This document shows positions 34,401-42,322 of a stretch of 54,667 bases of DNA, piece after piece. Source of the stretch: Domibacillus antri (GTDB lineage: Bacteria > Bacillota > Bacilli > Bacillales > Domibacillaceae). The stretch covers positions 1 to 54,667 of the forward strand of contig NZ_MSDU01000009.1 in assembly GCF_001936625.1 (NCBI RefSeq), read 5' to 3'. The notes beneath the pieces are model-generated. The model was not told the DNA's origin. It worked only from the letters and a program-made list of their open reading frames with translations, and ran no database searches. The translations under genes were made by a program, and so were the position numbers. The stretch's first letter is position 1. Every line of letters begins with the position of its first letter.

Positions 34401-35054
34401 ACGTAAATATTCGTTATCACCAAGCAAGTCGATGATTTCTTGATCAGTACCAAACCCGAGCGCACGCAATAATACCGTAATCGGCAATTTACGCGTCCGG
34501 TCAATACGGACATAGACAATGTCTTTAGCATCTGTTTCATATTCTAACCAGGCACCGCGGTTTGGAATAACAGTCGCAGTGAACCCGCGTTTTCCATTTT
34601 TGTCCAGTTTTCCGTTGTAATATACACTTGGAGAACGAACGAGCTGGGAAACGATAACGCGCTCTGCACCGTTAATAATGAATGTTCCTGTTTCAGTCAT
34701 AAGCGGGAAATCGCCCATGAAAACTTCCTGATCTTTCACTTCGCCCGTTTCTTTATTTAAAAGACGGACTTTCACGCGGAGCGGAGCGGAATACGTAACA
34801 TCGCGCTCTTTTGACTCATCCACGGGATATTTCGGCTCGGCAAGACTGTAATCAATGAATTCCAGTGCCAGATTACCTGTGAAATCTTCAATCGGAGAAA
34901 TGTCCTGGAACATTTCACGCAGACCCTCATCAAGAAACCATTGATAGGAGGCTGTTTGAATCTCAATCAAATTCGGTAATTCCAATACTTCACTAATGCG
35001 CGCATAGCTTCTGCGCTGGCGGTGTCGTCCATACTGAACTAGTTGACCTGTCAA
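31500..35054 (-). CDS. rpoB: DNA-directed RNA polymerase beta subunit
   Basis: 1184 residues. TTG 35054 is chosen, since GAGGGG lies about 8 nt upstream and the product then begins [20 protein letters not shown] as in B. subtilis; a GTG three codons earlier touches the ribosome site. The rifampicin cluster reads [20 protein letters not shown] and SALGPGGL, the sensitive form. The acidic C-terminal tail is short. rpoB has its own promoter and a leader of about 200 nt. Confidence 0.97.
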   Translation of the reverse strand: MTGQLVQYGRHRQRRSYARISEVLELPNLIEIQTASYQWFLDEGLREMFQDISPIEDFTGNLALEFIDYSLAEPKYPVDESKERDVTYSAPLRVKVRLLNKETGEVKDQEVFMGDFPLMTETGTFIINGAERVIVSQLVRSPSVYYNGKLDKNGKRGFTATVIPNRGAWLEYETDAKDIVYVRIDRTRKLPITVLLRALGFGTDQEIIDLLGDNEYLRNTLEKDNTETTEKALIEIYERLRPGEPPTVENAKSLLVSRFFDPKRYDLASVGRYKMNKKLHTKNRLFGQRLAETLADPETGEIIAEAGTVLDRRTLDKIIPYLENGASFKSYRQSGGVIEDEMTVQSIKVYAPNSEEEQVINIIGNGFPEMNVKNITPADIIASIGYFFNLLYGVGDTDDIDHLGNRRLRSVGELLQNQFRIGLSRMERVVRERMSIQDTATITPQQLINIRPVIASIKEFFGSSQLSQFMDQTNPLAELTHKRRLSALGPGGLTRERAGFEVRDVHYSHYGRMCPIETPEGPNIGLINSLSSFAKVNRFGFIETPYRRVDPDTGCVTERIDYLTADEEDNYVVAQANVPLNEDGSFAEEEVVARFRGENTVVKRERADYMDVSPKQVVSAATACIPFLENDDSNRALMGANMQRQAVPLMQPEAPIVGTGMEYVSGKDSGAAVICKHEGIVERVEARQIFVRRIQEVDGQEVKGDLDKYKLQKFIRSNQGTCYNQRPIVAVGDRVTKGEILADGPSMELGELALGRNVLVAFMTWDGYNYEDAIIMSERLVKDDVYTSIHIEEYESESRDTKLGPEEITRDIPNVGEDALRNLDDRGIIRIGAEVKDGDLLVGKVTPKGVTELTAEERLLHAIFGEKAREVRDTSLRVPHGGGGIVLDVKVFNREDGDELPPGVNQLVRVYIVQKRKISEGDKMAGRHGNKGVISRILPEEDMPFLPDGTPVDIMLNPLGVPSRMNIGQVLELHLGMAARYLGIHVASPVFDGASEDDVWETIEEAGMSRDAKTVLYDGRNGEPFDNRVSVGIMYMIKLAHMVDDKLHARSTGPYSLVTQQPLGGKAQFGGQRFGEMEVWALEAYGAAYTLQEILTVKSDDIVGRVKTYEAIVKGENVPEPGVPESFKVLIKELQSLGMDVKIMSGDDQEIEMRDLEDEDDVQPADTLNIAPETAGTEPIGSTD

Positions 35055-35130
35055 CTGATTCACCCCTCAAATCAAGCGTTATAATTGCCTATAATTCATC
35101 TTAAGGCAGAGTATTTTCATACTCAATAAG

Positions 35131-35163
35131 ACAAAAAGAAAAAGGTTTTGTCAAAGAAAACCT
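35131..35163 (-). terminator. possible attenuator in the rpoB leader
   Basis: Minus strand: AGGTTTT pairs with AAAACCT around a 7-nt loop and is followed by TTTTCTTTTTG. It lies about 90 nt upstream of rpoB. The stem is AT rich, so any termination would be partial. Confidence 0.4.
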
Positions 35164-35266
35164 CATTTTTATCACAAATGGCCCTATTTTGTTGTCATTG
35201 TTCCCATTGCAGTGAAAAAAAATTCTCATTGACAAACGGGCACAAATATTATATTGGCATTTTACA

Positions 35267-35295
35267 ATAATAGCATACCGTTTTTTTAGGGTCAA
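35267..35295 (-). promoter_or_regulatory. promoter of rpoB-rpoC
   Basis: TTGACC (35290-35295) and TATTAT (35267-35272) with 17-bp spacing on the minus strand. The -35 directly abuts the stop codon of the upstream methyltransferase gene. Confidence 0.8.
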
Positions 35296-35895
35296 TTATT
35301 TTTTCGCACGCAAAATAAAATAGCCTTTTGACTTCGCGGCCGTTTCACACGAGCCGGCCAATCTCTCTAATTCTTTTAGAGCAGATGGAGCTCCTTGCTT
35401 CTTTTGAATGACAACCCAAATCTCTCCGCCTTCCGCCAGTTTTGCAAACCCATTTCGCAAGATGTCGAACACCACTTGTTTACCAGCCCGAATCGGCGGG
35501 TTTGTGATAACGGCCGCAAACCCTTCCTCCGACACATTTTGCAGACGGTCACTTTCATATATTTTAACATTTTCGACACCATTCACCTTTGCATTTTGAC
35601 GCGCAAGCGAAAGCGCCCTATCATTTATATCGATCATATGAATCGTACGGTCTGGCTGTTCAGCCGCAAGTGAAATACCGATGGGCCCGTATCCGCATCC
35701 CGCATCAAGCACCGGTCCCTCTACTTTCGGCCATTCAAACGTTGCAACTAACAACCTTGAACCGAAATCCACTTCTGTTCTTGAGAAAACACCGGCATCC
35801 GTGTTAAATCGGTATTCTTTTCCCCGCAGTGTAAATGAAAACTGGCGCGGGCGGTGTTCGCTGTCCGGATTTTTGGAAAAGTAATGGTCACCCAC
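35296..35895 (-). CDS. RsmC-like class I SAM-dependent methyltransferase (YbxB)
   Basis: A 199-residue single-domain Rossmann methyltransferase with SAM motif I VLDAGCGYGP (62-71) and the base-amino methyltransferase motif NPP (132-134) in NPPIRAGK. Homologues methylate G1207 of 16S rRNA; the shorter Bacillus form YbxB is the closest match in size and place between rplL and rpoB. Start GTG 35895 follows AAAGGGG by 8 nt. The rplL terminator sits directly upstream of that ribosome site, so expression probably relies on read-through. Confidence 0.85.
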   Translation of the reverse strand: MGDHYFSKNPDSEHRPRQFSFTLRGKEYRFNTDAGVFSRTEVDFGSRLLVATFEWPKVEGPVLDAGCGYGPIGISLAAEQPDRTIHMIDINDRALSLARQNAKVNGVENVKIYESDRLQNVSEEGFAAVITNPPIRAGKQVVFDILRNGFAKLAEGGEIWVVIQKKQGAPSALKELERLAGSCETAAKSKGYFILRAKK

Positions 35896-35910
35896 AGAAA
35901 TTTCCCCTTT

Positions 35911-35947
35911 CAATAAACAAAAGCCCGCTGATTCCAGCGGGCTTTTG
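35911..35947 (-). terminator. terminator after rplL
   Basis: CAAAAGCCCGCTG pairs perfectly with CAGCGGGCTTTTG (13 bp), and TTTTGTTTATTG follows on the minus strand. Its tail abuts the ribosome site of the next gene. Confidence 0.9.
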
Positions 35948-35964
35948 TGTCATTGCATCAAAAA

Positions 35965-36327
35965 TTACTTCACTTCTACAGAAGCGCCAACTTCTTCAAG
36001 TTTCGCTTTGATTTCTTCAGCTTCTTCTTTCGCTACGCCTTCTTTAAGCGCTTTTGGTGTGTTGTCAACAAGCTCTTTCGCTTCTTTCAAACCAAGACCT
36101 GTGATTTCGCGAACAACTTTGATAACTTTGATTTTTTGGTCGCCTGCGCCAGCAAGAACAACGTCAAATTCAGTTTTTTCTGCTGCTGCATCGCCGCCAG
36201 CGCCACCTACTACTGCTACTGGTGCAGCTGCTGTTACGCCGAATTCTTCTTCGATTGCTTTTACAAGGTCGTTCAATTCAAGAACGGACATTTCTTTGAT
36301 TGCTTCAATGATTTGCTCTTTAGACAT
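35965..36327 (-). CDS. rplL: 50S ribosomal protein L7/L12
   Basis: 120 residues. The N-terminal dimerisation helices, an Ala/Gly-rich hinge (about 35-52) and the C-terminal factor-binding domain with [16 protein letters not shown] are all present. Several copies bind L10 to form the stalk that recruits translational GTPases. It is second in the rplJL operon. Confidence 0.97.
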   Translation of the reverse strand: MSKEQIIEAIKEMSVLELNDLVKAIEEEFGVTAAAPVAVVGGAGGDAAAEKTEFDVVLAGAGDQKIKVIKVVREITGLGLKEAKELVDNTPKALKEGVAKEEAEEIKAKLEEVGASVEVK

Positions 36328-36398
36328 TTTATATTTCCTCCTTAGTGTGTTTTAAAAATAGTTATATTTACGATGCCGTTAACCGGCTTGCCTTACAA

Positions 36399-36899
36399 TT
36401 ATGCACCTTGCTCTTCTTTTTGATCGGCCACTGCTTTCGCTGCAAGAGCGAAGTTGCGGATTGGCGCTTGAAGAACGCTGAGTACCATAGAAAGAAGACC
36501 TTCGCGTGAAGGAAGTTCTGCAAGTGCTTTAACTTCTTCAACAGAAACGAAATTGCCTTCAAGAACGCCCGCTTTAATTTCAAGTGCTTCGTTTTTCTTA
36601 GCGAATTCATTCAAAATTTTAGCTGGAGCGACAACATCCTCGCTGCCGAACGCAATCGCATTAGGACCTGTAAGGAATTCTTCAAGGCCTTCAATACCTG
36701 CTTGTTCAGCCGCACGGCGAGTCATTGTATTTTTGTATACTTTGAACTCAACGCCTGCTTCACGAAGCTGCTTACGAAGTTCCGTTACTTGTGCCACGGA
36801 AAGACCGCGGTAGTCAACGATAACTGTCGATGGGCTGTTTTTCAGTTTGTCAGCAATTTCACTGACAAGCGCTTGTTTTTTCTCGATAATGCTGCTCAT
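36399..36899 (-). CDS. rplJ: 50S ribosomal protein L10
   Basis: 166 residues with the RNA-binding N-terminal domain ([19 protein letters not shown]) and a C-terminal helix that binds L7/L12 dimers. The L10-L12 complex is expected to bind the leader upstream and reduce its own synthesis. AGGAGG lies 8 nt before ATG. Confidence 0.97.
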   Translation of the reverse strand: MSSIIEKKQALVSEIADKLKNSPSTVIVDYRGLSVAQVTELRKQLREAGVEFKVYKNTMTRRAAEQAGIEGLEEFLTGPNAIAFGSEDVVAPAKILNEFAKKNEALEIKAGVLEGNFVSVEEVKALAELPSREGLLSMVLSVLQAPIRNFALAAKAVADQKEEQGA

Positions 36900-36967
36900 C
36901 TGCTACACCTCCTGTAGAATTTGTACGAGCGGGACCGCTCACAATTTAATACCGTCACGGGAAACGT

Positions 36968-37083
36968 AAAAAGCCTCTATGTCCCGGAAGACATAGAGGC
37001 ACGAAAAGCGGACAAAAATGTCGCACTATCTATTTCGCATGTCCTCGGCAGGATGATTAAGCGTAAGCCCCTGCTGTCTACGG
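36968..37083 (-). promoter_or_regulatory. L10 leader with attenuator
   Basis: On the minus strand CCGTAGACAGCAGG (37070-37083) pairs with CCTGCCGAGG (37043-37052), the characteristic L10-binding arrangement. Downstream is a perfect 11-bp terminator stem, GCCTCTATGTC/GACATAGAGGC (36973-37000), with five U residues (36968-36972). This is the layout of the Bacillus rplJ leader, in which excess L10(L12)4 promotes termination. Confidence 0.8.
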
Positions 37084-37111
37084 TACAAATGTACATATAT
37101 ATAAAACGGAT

Positions 37112-37170
37112 CAAAGGCTATAAACGCAACGTCCTGTTGCACCGCCTTTGTGACTCACATCATGTGAGCC
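37112..37170 (-). repeat. type 2 structured repeat, copy B, in the rplJ leader
   Basis: Minus strand: GGCTCACATGATGTGAG hairpin, GTCACAAAGGCG, a GCAAC/GTTGC stem-loop, then TAGCCTTTG. It shares this order with copies at 8105 and 39353. It lies between the rplJ promoter and the L10-binding hairpin, so it would form the first part of the transcript. Confidence 0.65.
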
Positions 37171-37181
37171 CAACGAATTTT

Positions 37182-37210
37182 ACTTTAACAGAAAAATCTT
37201 ATGTTGTCAA
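37182..37210 (-). promoter_or_regulatory. promoter of rplJ-rplL
   Basis: TTGACA (37205-37210) lies just past the rplA stop, and TAAAGT (37182-37187) follows after 17 bp. The -10 is imperfect but the -35 and spacing are ideal. Confidence 0.65.
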
Positions 37211-37211
37211 C

Positions 37212-37916
37212 TTAGTTTTTTACTGCTGTTACAGATGCAGGATCAACTTTTACACCTGGTCCCATTGTAGATGTAACAGAAATGTTTTTCATGTATACAC
37301 CTTTTGCAGCTGAAGGTTTCACTTTCAGCATTGTATCGAAAATAGCTGTAAAGTTTTCGATCAGCTTTTCGTTATCGAAAGATACTTTACCAACCGGAAC
37401 GTGAATGTTACCAGCTTTATCAACGCGGTATTCTACTTTACCTGCTTTGATTTCCTGGATCGCTTTTTCAACGTCAAATGTAACGGTACCTGTTTTCGGA
37501 TTTGGCATTAAACCTTTTGGTCCAAGCACACGGCCGAGTTTACCAACTTCACCCATCATGTCAGGTGTTGCAACGATAACGTCAAATTCAAACCAGCCTT
37601 GCTGAATTTTGTTGATGTAGTCGCTGTCGCCAACGTAGTCAGCACCAGCAGCTTCCGCTTCTTTTGCTTTTTCGCCTTTTGCGAATACGAGAACACGTTG
37701 TGTTTTACCTGTTCCGTTTGGAAGAACAAGCGCACCGCGAATTTGCTGATCCGCTTTTTTCGGATCAACCCCAAGACGGAATGCCGCCTCAACTGTTGCA
37801 TCAAATTTCACCGTGCTTGTTTTTTTCACAAGATCGATTGCTTCTTCTACTGAATATTGTTTCGTGCGGTCAACGAGTTTCGCCGCATCTTGAAACTTTT
37901 TACCATGTTTCGCCAT
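37212..37916 (-). CDS. rplA: 50S ribosomal protein L1
   Basis: 234 residues with the two-domain L1 fold. Conserved features are the block [23 protein letters not shown] and [18 protein letters not shown] in domain II. L1 forms the mobile stalk at the E site and can repress the rplK-rplA operon by binding its mRNA. An L1-operator-like hairpin precedes it. Confidence 0.97.
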   Translation of the reverse strand: MAKHGKKFQDAAKLVDRTKQYSVEEAIDLVKKTSTVKFDATVEAAFRLGVDPKKADQQIRGALVLPNGTGKTQRVLVFAKGEKAKEAEAAGADYVGDSDYINKIQQGWFEFDVIVATPDMMGEVGKLGRVLGPKGLMPNPKTGTVTFDVEKAIQEIKAGKVEYRVDKAGNIHVPVGKVSFDNEKLIENFTAIFDTMLKVKPSAAKGVYMKNISVTSTMGPGVKVDPASVTAVKN

Positions 37917-37933
37917 GTTTATTTCCTCCTTAT

Positions 37934-37959
37934 GTGGTTTTAACGGATTTACCTCCCAC
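37934..37959 (-). promoter_or_regulatory. second L1-operator-like hairpin, between rplK and rplA
   Basis: Minus strand GTGGGAGGTAAATCC followed by ACCACAT. The GTGG/CCAC stem and GGGAGG side match the motif upstream of rplK. It lies immediately before the rplA ribosome site. A separate strong hairpin (TGCGG...CCGCA with TGAAGTA/TACTTCA, 37970-38000) precedes it. Confidence 0.5.
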
Positions 37960-38022
37960 GAATAAAGGCTGCGGATGAAGTATAGCTACTTCAAGCCGCA
38001 ACCCCCAAAAACAGACAGCTGA

Positions 38023-38448
38023 TTAATCTTCGATCACAATACCCATGCTGCGGGCAGTACCTTCGACCATACGCATAGCTGCTTCAACATCAGCTGCGTT
38101 TAAGTCAGGCATTTTTGTTTCAGCGATTTCACGCACTTTATCACGTTTAACCGTTGCAACTTTGTTGCGGTTCGGTTCTCCGGATCCTGATTCGATGCCG
38201 GCTGCTTTTTTAAGCAGAACAGCTGCAGGCGGAGTTTTTGTGATGAATGTAAATGAACGGTCTTCGAAAACCGAAATTTCAACCGGAATGATCAATCCTG
38301 CTTGATCCGCTGTGCGCGCATTGAACTCTTTACAGAATCCCATGATGTTAACACCAGCTTGACCGAGTGCCGGACCAACCGGCGGCGCAGGATTAGCTTT
38401 ACCTGCAGGAATTTGCAGTTTTACGACTTTAATTACTTTTTTAGCCAC
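38023..38448 (-). CDS. rplK: 50S ribosomal protein L11
   Basis: 141 residues, starting at GTG 38448 to give [20 protein letters not shown], as in B. subtilis; AAGGAGG is 8 nt upstream. The [15 protein letters not shown] segment is the thiostrepton-binding domain. L11 organises the GTPase-associated centre and activates RelA. Confidence 0.96.
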   Translation of the reverse strand: MAKKVIKVVKLQIPAGKANPAPPVGPALGQAGVNIMGFCKEFNARTADQAGLIIPVEISVFEDRSFTFITKTPPAAVLLKKAAGIESGSGEPNRNKVATVKRDKVREIAETKMPDLNAADVEAAMRMVEGTARSMGIVIED

Positions 38449-38474
38449 GAGACACACCTCCTTAAGTCCGTGAT

Positions 38475-38502
38475 GTGGTACATGGGGCTTTGCCCCTCCC
38501 AC
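38475..38502 (-). promoter_or_regulatory. L1 operator in the rplK leader
   Basis: Minus strand: GTGGGAGGGGC loops over AAA to GCCCC and closes with ACCAC. This asymmetric stem with the GTGGGAGG strand is the known form of the L1-binding site in rplK-rplA leaders, mimicking the L1 site on 23S rRNA. It lies 26 nt before the rplK start. Confidence 0.65.
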
Positions 38503-38575
38503 TCTGTCTATCTTTATTTAAATAAAGATGATTATAAAATGAGTCTGAGCAGCACGAGACGTACTGACCTTAGAA

Positions 38576-38604
38576 ATAGTATCACTTTTTACATAATAAT
38601 TCAA
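38576..38604 (-). promoter_or_regulatory. promoter of rplK-rplA
   Basis: TTGAAT (38599-38604) and TACTAT (38576-38581), 17 bp apart on the minus strand, just past nusG. Confidence 0.7.
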
Positions 38605-38612
38605 GCCGTTTT

Positions 38613-39149
38613 TTAGGATAATTTGTTTACTTGATCAAAATCAAGCTCAACCGGCGTTTCACGGCCAAACATGTTTACGTGTACTTTTAACTTGCCTTTA
38701 TCCTGATCGATCTCTTCAACGGTTCCTTCGAAGTCCGCAAACGGCCCTTCTTTCACAACGACTGTTTCTCCAAGTTCATAATCCGCCTCATGACGGCGCT
38801 CGTCCATGCCCATTTGTTTCAAAATAGACGTTACTTCATCCGGCAATAGCGCGGTCGGTTTTGAACCGTGGCCCGATGAACCGACGAAGCCCGTGACACC
38901 CGGTGTATTTCGCACGACATACCAGGAATCATCCGTCATGACGATTTCAACAAGTACATAGCCCGGGAATACTTTGCGTTTTGTTACTTTTTCTTTACCA
39001 TTTTTTACATCTCGTTCTTCTTCTTCCGGCACGATGACGCGAAAGATTTTATCCTGCATGCCCATTGATTCAACGCGTTTTTCGAGATTCGCTTTTACTT
39101 TATTCTCGTATCCTGAATACGTGTGGACTACATACCAATTTTTCTCCAT
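38613..39149 (-). CDS. nusG: transcription termination/antitermination factor NusG
   Basis: 178 residues. The NGN domain (MEKNWYVVHTYSGYENKVKAN) binds the polymerase clamp, and the KOW domain (about 125-175, GPFADFEGTVEEIDQDKG) contacts S10 or Rho. In Bacillus NusG stimulates pausing. The gene is separated from secE by 353 nt with repeats and a terminator. Confidence 0.96.
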   Translation of the reverse strand: MEKNWYVVHTYSGYENKVKANLEKRVESMGMQDKIFRVIVPEEEERDVKNGKEKVTKRKVFPGYVLVEIVMTDDSWYVVRNTPGVTGFVGSSGHGSKPTALLPDEVTSILKQMGMDERRHEADYELGETVVVKEGPFADFEGTVEEIDQDKGKLKVHVNMFGRETPVELDFDQVNKLS

Positions 39150-39185
39150 AGAAAGGGACTTGTGTCCTTCCCTCCTTTTTTAAAT

Positions 39186-39304
39186 GAAAAGCGCAAGGCG
39201 CCCGCTTATCAGCGACAAGCATAAGACGAATCCTGTCGGAGGCGTTTTGTGCCTCCAGAGGGATTTGGCTTATGACCTCGAGCTGATGGCGCCTGGAGCT
39301 AGAC
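39186..39304 (+). repeat. type 1 dispersed hairpin repeat between secE and nusG
   Basis: It begins GAAAAGCGCAAGGCGCC and ends GGCGCCTGGAGCTAGAC, with ATCAGC/GCTGAT and a central GGAGGC/GCCTCC pairing, so the whole unit folds as a long hairpin. Very similar elements occur in other Bacillaceae from memory, but I cannot give a family name. A related copy is at 8047-8190. Confidence 0.7.
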
Positions 39305-39323
39305 CACAATAAATTTAAACCAA

Positions 39324-39350
39324 ATGAAAAAACCCGTTAAACGGGCTTCT
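39324..39350 (-). terminator. terminator after rpmG-secE
   Basis: Minus strand: AAGCCCGTTTAACGGG followed by TTTTTT. The stem is short but G-C rich. It lies between the two repeat elements of the secE-nusG gap. Confidence 0.7.
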
Positions 39351-39352
39351 TA

Positions 39353-39426
39353 GGCCTGCGCGATGCAGGTCACAAAGGCGCTGCCGCACGATGCAGGTAC
39401 CGAAAGCGTTGCGCGTTTAGCCTTTG
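39353..39426 (+). repeat. type 2 structured repeat, copy C
   Basis: Plus strand: GGCCTGCGCGATGCAGG hairpin, GTCACAAAGGCG, a longer central insert, then GCGTTTAGCCTTTG. It matches copies A and B but is in the opposite orientation to the surrounding genes. AAAGGCG pairs with GCCTTT as in the other copies. Confidence 0.65.
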
Positions 39427-39502
39427 ATTTTTTCTAATTACATTATAGCACGGAAAAACATTGTGTATTCAAGTGAATTTTCCGGAAGGCTGATTACATT
39501 TC

Positions 39503-39679
39503 TCAAATTAAACGTATAAGCCAGGAAATGCCTAGATCAACTAATCCTAAAAAGAGAGTAAGAAATATAACCGTTGTAATAACGGTGATTGTATATGTCG
39601 TTAATTCTTTCTTTTTCGGCCAGCTGACCTTGCCCAATTCCGAGCGCACGTTGCGAAAAAATTGCGTAATACGTGACAT
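39503..39679 (-). CDS. secE: preprotein translocase subunit SecE
   Basis: 58 residues with one membrane helix (about 28-50) after the amphipathic segment SELGKVSWPKKKEL, the single-helix SecE of Gram-positives. Start ATG 39679 has GGAGG 9 nt upstream; a longer frame runs into rpmG. Confidence 0.95.
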   Translation of the reverse strand: MSRITQFFRNVRSELGKVSWPKKKELTTYTITVITTVIFLTLFLGLVDLGISWLIRLI

Positions 39680-39713
39680 GTACTGAAAACCTCCAAAAAG
39701 AAATGCGCCTGTG

Positions 39714-39857
39714 TCACTTCGTCTGTTTATGGACAGTATGCTGATTGCAGACACTGCAAAATTTTTTTATTTCCAGGCGTTCACCGCTGTTATTAACCGT
39801 CGTTGAGTAGTTTCGTGTTCCACAGTCTGAACAGGCAAGCGGCACTTTTTTCGCCAT
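39714..39857 (-). CDS. rpmG: 50S ribosomal protein L33 (zinc form)
   Basis: A 47-residue protein read directly from the sequence: [19 protein letters not shown] at the start, [10 protein letters not shown] at the end. Cys9, Cys12, Cys34 and Cys37 form the zinc site. It is upstream of secE, as rpmGB is in Bacillus. Confidence 0.93.
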   Translation of the reverse strand: MAKKVPLACSDCGTRNYSTTVNNSGERLEIKKFCSVCNQHTVHKQTK

Positions 39858-39886
39858 TAAAATCACCTAACCATTTCAATTCTTAA

Positions 39887-39916
39887 AACGTATCATTGAT
39901 CACCGTAATTCGTCAA
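39887..39916 (-). promoter_or_regulatory. promoter of rpmG-secE
   Basis: TTGACG (39911-39916) and TACGTT (39887-39892), 18 bp apart, with TG one base before the -10 (extended -10). It lies in the gap between sigH and rpmG. Confidence 0.5.
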
Positions 39917-39923
39917 GTTTTCA

Positions 39924-40562
39924 TTAAATGGTAATCTCTTTAAATTCAAGATACCGTTCCAATTTTCTTTTAACGCGCTGCAAAGCATTATCAATCGACT
40001 TCACATGGCGGTTTAACTCTTCTGATATTTCCTGATAAGAGCGGCCGTCCAAATATAATGCGAGCACCTGCCGTTCAAGATCGCTCAGTAATTCATTCAC
40101 TTTTCCTTCGATACTGGAAAACTGCTCGCGGTTAATAATTAATTCTTCCGGGTCTGTTACTTTGGCACCTGTTAATACATCCATTAGCGTCCGTTCCGAT
40201 TCTTCATCGTAAATCGGTTTATCAAGCGACACGTAGGAATTGAGCGGAATGTGCTTTTGACGCGTTGCGGTTTTAATAGCGGTAATGATTTGCCGGGTGA
40301 TACACAGTTCCGCGAATGCTTTAAACGTGCTGAGCTTGTCCCCTCTATAATCGCGGACGGCTTTGTATAAACCGATCATGCCTTCCTGTACGATGTCTTC
40401 TTTATCAGCGCCGATCAAGAAATATGATCGCGCTTTCGCCCTGACAAAGTTCCGGTACTTATGAATTAAATAATCGAGGGCATCACTGTTGCCGTTGTGC
40501 ACAAGTTCCACTAACTGCTCATCGTTCAGCGAATCCATCGTCACACTTATCGAACGGTTCAA
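39924..40562 (-). CDS. sigH: RNA polymerase sigma-H factor
   Basis: 212 residues. Region 2 contains YRNFVRAKARSYFLIGADKE and DIVQEGMIGLYKAVRDY, and region 4 ends in the helix-turn-helix RSYQEISEELNRHVKSIDN. Sigma-H drives early sporulation and competence genes. I take TTG 40562 as start because GGAGGGGG is 10 nt upstream; an ATG nine codons earlier precedes that ribosome site and is unlikely. Confidence 0.94.
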   Translation of the reverse strand: MNRSISVTMDSLNDEQLVELVHNGNSDALDYLIHKYRNFVRAKARSYFLIGADKEDIVQEGMIGLYKAVRDYRGDKLSTFKAFAELCITRQIITAIKTATRQKHIPLNSYVSLDKPIYDEESERTLMDVLTGAKVTDPEELIINREQFSSIEGKVNELLSDLERQVLALYLDGRSYQEISEELNRHVKSIDNALQRVKRKLERYLEFKEITI

Positions 40563-40603
40563 GCTTACACATCCCCCTCCGCCTGCCAAACATAGATAGT
40601 AAT

Positions 40604-40633
40604 ATTATACAGTACGATTTTTTTTGGAGTCAA
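40604..40633 (-). promoter_or_regulatory. sigma-A promoter of sigH
   Basis: TTGACT (40628-40633) overlaps the rae1 stop codon, and TATAAT (40604-40609) follows after 18 bp. In B. subtilis the equivalent promoter is repressed by AbrB; the AT-rich spacer would allow that but does not prove it. Confidence 0.75.
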
Positions 40634-41148
40634 TCATTCATTTTTTCGCCGCGGCGCCACTTCTCTAAAATTTCCTTCTGTTCTTTACTGAGCTGTATAC
40701 GGGCATGGGGCTTGTCGTCACTAATTTCATCGAGGTTTTTTTCGATTGATTTTTGCATGATGCCAAGCTCGGTCAAAAGCTCGCGCGCTGACACGCGAAG
40801 GGCACCCTGGCCAAAGACGGCCCACTGCTCTGTATAGTCGGATGTGGCGACCGTGACTTGATCGCGGACATTGTTCAACTCTATTGCCAGCTTCTCGATC
40901 CGCTCATCCGCTGTCTCGTTTTCTCGTGTAAAAATGACTTCAACTTTTGAATCCCGGTATTTTTTTTCCGTCCCTTTTACGAAATGCGCATCGAAGACAA
41001 CGATGACACGGCAGCCGTGCACCCCTTGATATTCCGCCATCAATTTGACGAGGCGGTCGCGGGCACCGGCAAAATCCGTATCTTTTAACTGGCGCAGCTC
41101 CGGCCAGGCACCGATCATGTTATAGCCGTCTACGAGTAAAATATCCAT
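40630..41148 (-). CDS. rae1: ribosome-associated endoribonuclease Rae1 (YacP, NYN domain)
   Basis: 172 residues with the PIN-like NYN fold: Asp7 in LLVDGYNMIG, Asp53 in VVFDAHF and TSDYTEQ near 103 supply acidic active-site residues. Rae1 cleaves certain mRNAs in the A site of translating ribosomes in B. subtilis. The C-terminal region is charged and helical. It follows rlmB by 2 nt. Confidence 0.88.
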   Translation of the reverse strand: MDILLVDGYNMIGAWPELRQLKDTDFAGARDRLVKLMAEYQGVHGCRVIVVFDAHFVKGTEKKYRDSKVEVIFTRENETADERIEKLAIELNNVRDQVTVATSDYTEQWAVFGQGALRVSARELLTELGIMQKSIEKNLDEISDDKPHARIQLSKEQKEILEKWRRGEKMND

Positions 41149-41150
41149 CG

Positions 41151-41900
41151 TTACGTCCCCAGTGGATGACGCTTCCGATACACTTCATACATAAGAAGCG
41201 CTGCTGCCACCGATGCATTTAACGATGTCACATGTCCGCTCATCGGCAGCTGAATTAAAAAGTCGCATTTTTCTTTGATGAGACGGCTCATGCCGCGTCC
41301 TTCACTGCCGATGACGAGACAGAGCGGCATTGTGCCATCAAAGCGGCGGTAATCTTCCGCCCCTGACGCGTCTGTTCCCGCGATCCAGACACCCCTCTCT
41401 TTCAGCTCTTCAATTGTCCGGGCCAAATTGGTCACGCGGGCAACAGGGATATATTCAATCGCGCCCGTTGATGCTTTCGCGGCTGTTGCCGTCAAACCAA
41501 CCGAGCGGCGTTTCGGAATAATGATCCCGTGGGCGCCGACCGCATCTGCCGTTCTCATAATGGAGCCAAGATTATGCGGGTCTTCCAATTCATCAAGCAG
41601 AATAAAAAAGGGTGGTTCACCGCTTTCCTCCGCTTTCGCAAATAAATCGTCCATTTCCGCATATTGATAGGCTGCCACCGATGCAGCGACACCTTGATGA
41701 TTGTCCGGCACGACCTGTTCAATTTTCCGCTTCGGCACCACTTGTACCGGAATACCCGCTTCTTTTGCTTTATTTAAAATTTGCTGCATAGATCCTTTTT
41801 GCGAGCCTTCCTGCACCCACAATTTATTTATATCGCGCCCTGACTTTAACGCTTCCAGCACAGGATTGCGTCCAGCGATCCATTCCTGTTCCTGTGTCAT
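41151..41900 (-). CDS. rlmB: 23S rRNA (guanosine-2'-O-)-methyltransferase RlmB (TrmH family)
   Basis: 249 residues with an N-terminal substrate-binding domain ([11 protein letters not shown] near residue 8) and the SPOUT knot: [29 protein letters not shown] and [18 protein letters not shown]. It is expected to methylate G2251 of 23S rRNA. Its ATG overlaps the mrnC stop (ATGA). Confidence 0.9.
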   Translation of the reverse strand: MTQEQEWIAGRNPVLEALKSGRDINKLWVQEGSQKGSMQQILNKAKEAGIPVQVVPKRKIEQVVPDNHQGVAASVAAYQYAEMDDLFAKAEESGEPPFFILLDELEDPHNLGSIMRTADAVGAHGIIIPKRRSVGLTATAAKASTGAIEYIPVARVTNLARTIEELKERGVWIAGTDASGAEDYRRFDGTMPLCLVIGSEGRGMSRLIKEKCDFLIQLPMSGHVTSLNASVAAALLMYEVYRKRHPLGT

Positions 41901-42322
41901 CTATTCACCCTCCTTTGTTCATCACTGTCGTTTAAAATGTTGCAGATAATTTCTTCCATCCGCTCCAGCTGTCCCGTTAAAAATAAAAACCCGATGAGCG
42001 CTTCAAATGCGGTGCTGTGATTATAAGTCTGCACGTCTGTATTTTTCGGAACGTGACCGGATTTTGCGTTGCGTCCCCGTCTGGCAACCGTTTCTTCCGC
42101 TTCGGTTAAAAAGCTCGTTTCACGCAGACGGTGCAGCTGTGCCGCCTGTGCTTTAGCCGAAACGTACCGGGTCGAGGCGCGATGAAGATCGTTCGGCTTT
42201 ACACGGCCAGACTCAAGCAAAAATTTGCGGATATATACTTCATATACCGCATCCCCCATATAAGCCAGTGCCAGCCCGTTCAGCTGCTGTGCATCTTTTA
42301 ATGGTTCCATCAGCTGTTTCAT
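41897..42322 (-). CDS. mrnC: Mini-ribonuclease 3
   Basis: 141 residues consisting of an RNase III catalytic domain without the double-stranded RNA-binding domain. [16 protein letters not shown] holds the signature, and [19 protein letters not shown] the second metal-binding block. It matures 23S rRNA ends in Bacillus. Start ATG 42322 overlaps the cysS stop (TAATG) with GGAG upstream; an ATG 15 nt earlier lies inside cysS. Confidence 0.92.
   Translation of the reverse strand: MKQLMEPLKDAQQLNGLALAYMGDAVYEVYIRKFLLESGRVKPNDLHRASTRYVSAKAQAAQLHRLRETSFLTEAEETVARRGRNAKSGHVPKNTDVQTYNHSTAFEALIGFLFLTGQLERMEEIICNILNDSDEQRRVNR

Noticed and set aside
35101-35295. Minus-strand open frame of 64 codons in the rpoB leader
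   Set aside because: It lies on the promoter and leader of rpoB, has no convincing ribosome site, and its translation (KKRYAIIVKCQYN) resembles no family I know.
36921-37313. Plus-strand open frame of 130 codons over the rplJ leader
   Set aside because: It runs antisense through the L10 leader, repeat copy B and the end of rplA; no ribosome site and no coding pattern.
37970-38000. Strong hairpin between rplK and rplA as a terminator
   Set aside because: No U tract follows on the minus strand; it is more likely part of the leader structure near the L1-like site.
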